Assembly (NCBI GenBank): GCA_016929395.1
Contig: JAFGIX010000027.1
Span: 1 to 64,000 of the forward strand
Length of the DNA stretch: 64,000 nucleotides
Origin: Candidatus Zymogenus saltonus
GTDB taxonomy: Bacteria; Desulfobacterota; Zymogenia; Zymogenales; Zymogenaceae
Reading direction: 5' to 3'
Position 1 is the first letter of the stretch. The number at the start of each line of letters is the position of its first letter. This document shows positions 63,321 to 64,000 of this stretch, piece by piece. Under the pieces are notes generated by a model that did not search any database, was not told where the DNA came from, and was given only the letters and a program-made list of their open reading frames with translations. A program made the translations under genes and the position numbers.

Positions 63321-63757
63321 AGTTACTATCCAATCGGTTTTTGAACGGCCCATAGAAAGACACGAAAAACGATTCTTTCAAGCGGCAAAGATTCTGCGGC
63401 GAAGCTTTTGTCGATGAATTAACGAAATAATACAATAAAGGAAAATATAGGGAACTAATTAGAGTCTGAATACCTAAAACGAATCGATCGCTAAATACTG
63501 GATATGATTATTGGTTTTAGATCTCAACGGCAGAAATACGCCGAAAAGACCCGATTATCCCAAAAAGATCTGCCATGAATCTTGATGGTTTGATCATCCT
63601 CCCTCGTTTTTCCCCGTCAAAGTCGACATGGAGAGGAGGTAAAACGATCGATTTTTCGCTTTGATATTGGCTTTGATACTGGCTTTGATACTAGCTCTGA
63701 TATTCAATTTTACCGTAGTTCAAAACTCGACAATGAACCGTTTCATTTGAGATCGCC
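63321..63757. other. Intergenic region with 12-bp tandem repeat
   Basis: No gene is seen in these 437 bases. At 63661-63708 there are four head-to-tail units of 12 bp, variants of TTGATACTGGCT (TTGATATTGGCT, TTGATACTGGCT, TTGATACTAGCT, CTGATATTCAAT). They end 50 bp before the ImmA/IrrE gene and could act as binding sites for a regulator. Elsewhere only A+T-rich stretches are found. Confidence 0.6.
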
Positions 63758-64000
63758 ATGCCGTTGATTTCCGAAATTATTGAACAGTTAAGCTCAGAAA
63801 TACCCGGCTACAACGAGAGGTCCCTGACATACAGAGACTTCGAGGATCTCTGCCAGAGAGAAGGAATTGTCACCTTCGAGCACAGGATGCCGGCCAGGGG
63901 CTGGTATTTCACGATGTGCGGCCATCCATTCATAGTAATCAACAGGAAATTGCTCTCCGGCCACAAGACATTCGTAGGCTTTCACGAATATTTCCACCAC
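63758..64000 (+). CDS. ImmA/IrrE-family metallopeptidase (3' end outside window)
   Basis: The first 81 codons are visible: an N-terminal helix (PLISEIIEQLSSEIPGYNE), then FEDLCQREGIVTFEHRMPARGWYF and an INRKLLSGHKTFVGFHEYFHH end. HEYFH fits the HExxH zinc site of ImmA/IrrE peptidases, which cleave a partner HTH repressor after stress. The gene is cut by the right edge, so the third zinc ligand and any C-terminal domain are not seen. It follows an Xre-type repressor gene, as the family usually does. Confidence 0.8.
   Translation, partial: MPLISEIIEQLSSEIPGYNERSLTYRDFEDLCQREGIVTFEHRMPARGWYFTMCGHPFIVINRKLLSGHKTFVGFHEYFHH

Noticed and set aside
1-64000. tRNA or rRNA genes
   Set aside because: No cloverleaf-like segment with a TTCRA loop or rRNA-like sequence was recognised in the gaps by eye. 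A tRNA search program would be needed to exclude a divergent one.

Overview
This window looks like chromosome from a Gram-negative bacterium of roughly 55-60% G+C. A deltaproteobacterial (Desulfobacterota-type) lineage is the best guess. The signs are the arginine run argB-argD-argF-argG-argH followed by a lipoprotein and lysA, the xerC-hslV-hslU block, a PlsB-GpsA fusion gene, lipobox lipoproteins, and palindromic intergenic repeats of the 'attcccgc...gcgggaat' type. No 16S rRNA is present, so the assignment is an inference. Most of the window is densely coding. Several islands are clearly A+T-rich and look imported: 22.85-24.5, 31.1-32.7, 40.45-41.65 and 47.7-48.5 kb.

Layout. 0-10.6 kb: a cysteine-rich DUF3795 protein (cut by the left edge), a GalT-like nucleotidyltransferase, a DedA membrane protein, a TlpA-like thioredoxin lipoprotein, LarE, a two-gene glycosyltransferase unit (GT39 plus a GT2 with a broken 5' end), a C-rich degenerate minisatellite, a DUF1858 protein and an MMPL/RND exporter. 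10.8-22.7 kb: xerC-hslV-hslU, then arginine biosynthesis and lysA. 22.7-26.2 kb: an accessory stretch with a decayed copy of the lysA 3' end, an A+T-rich orphan gene, a retropepsin-like protease paired with a small partner, and two membrane proteins.

26.5-29.3 and 41.8-45.1 kb: two halves of one phage head module on the minus strand. The distal half holds a scaffold-like protein, a decoration-like protein, the major capsid protein and two small genes. The proximal half holds an HTH protein, a 109-aa protein, the large terminase, a 67-aa protein and the portal. About 12 kb of ordinary or accessory genes lie between the halves (nitroreductase, GH32/43-like protein, TPR protein, rocD, WG-repeat lipoprotein, corA, nfeD, an SPFH protein, two PQQ-repeat proteins, a DUF1611 protein). 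No tail, lysis or integrase gene is visible. 45.2-57 kb: gltX, a DNA methyltransferase with a frameshifted restriction enzyme, a DUF401 permease, an ADP-forming acyl-CoA synthetase subunit, an ICMT-like methyltransferase, an AraC/ABC-permease chimera, a GNAT enzyme, the PlsB-GpsA fusion and a universal stress protein. 57-64 kb: a SpoIID protein, a lipoprotein, an LCP protein, then a regulatory cluster. That cluster has an HTH protein paralogous to the one beside the terminase, an operator-rich divergent region, an Xre-type repressor and an ImmA/IrrE metalloprotease cut by the right edge.

The most unusual features are the split, tail-less but intact capsid/packaging gene set and its possible link to the ImmR/ImmA-like switch at 62-64 kb; the AraC/ABC-2 permease chimera; the lysA-tail duplication around an A+T-rich gene; two single-base homopolymer frameshifts (GT2 and restriction enzyme); and an HslV with a leader before its catalytic threonine.
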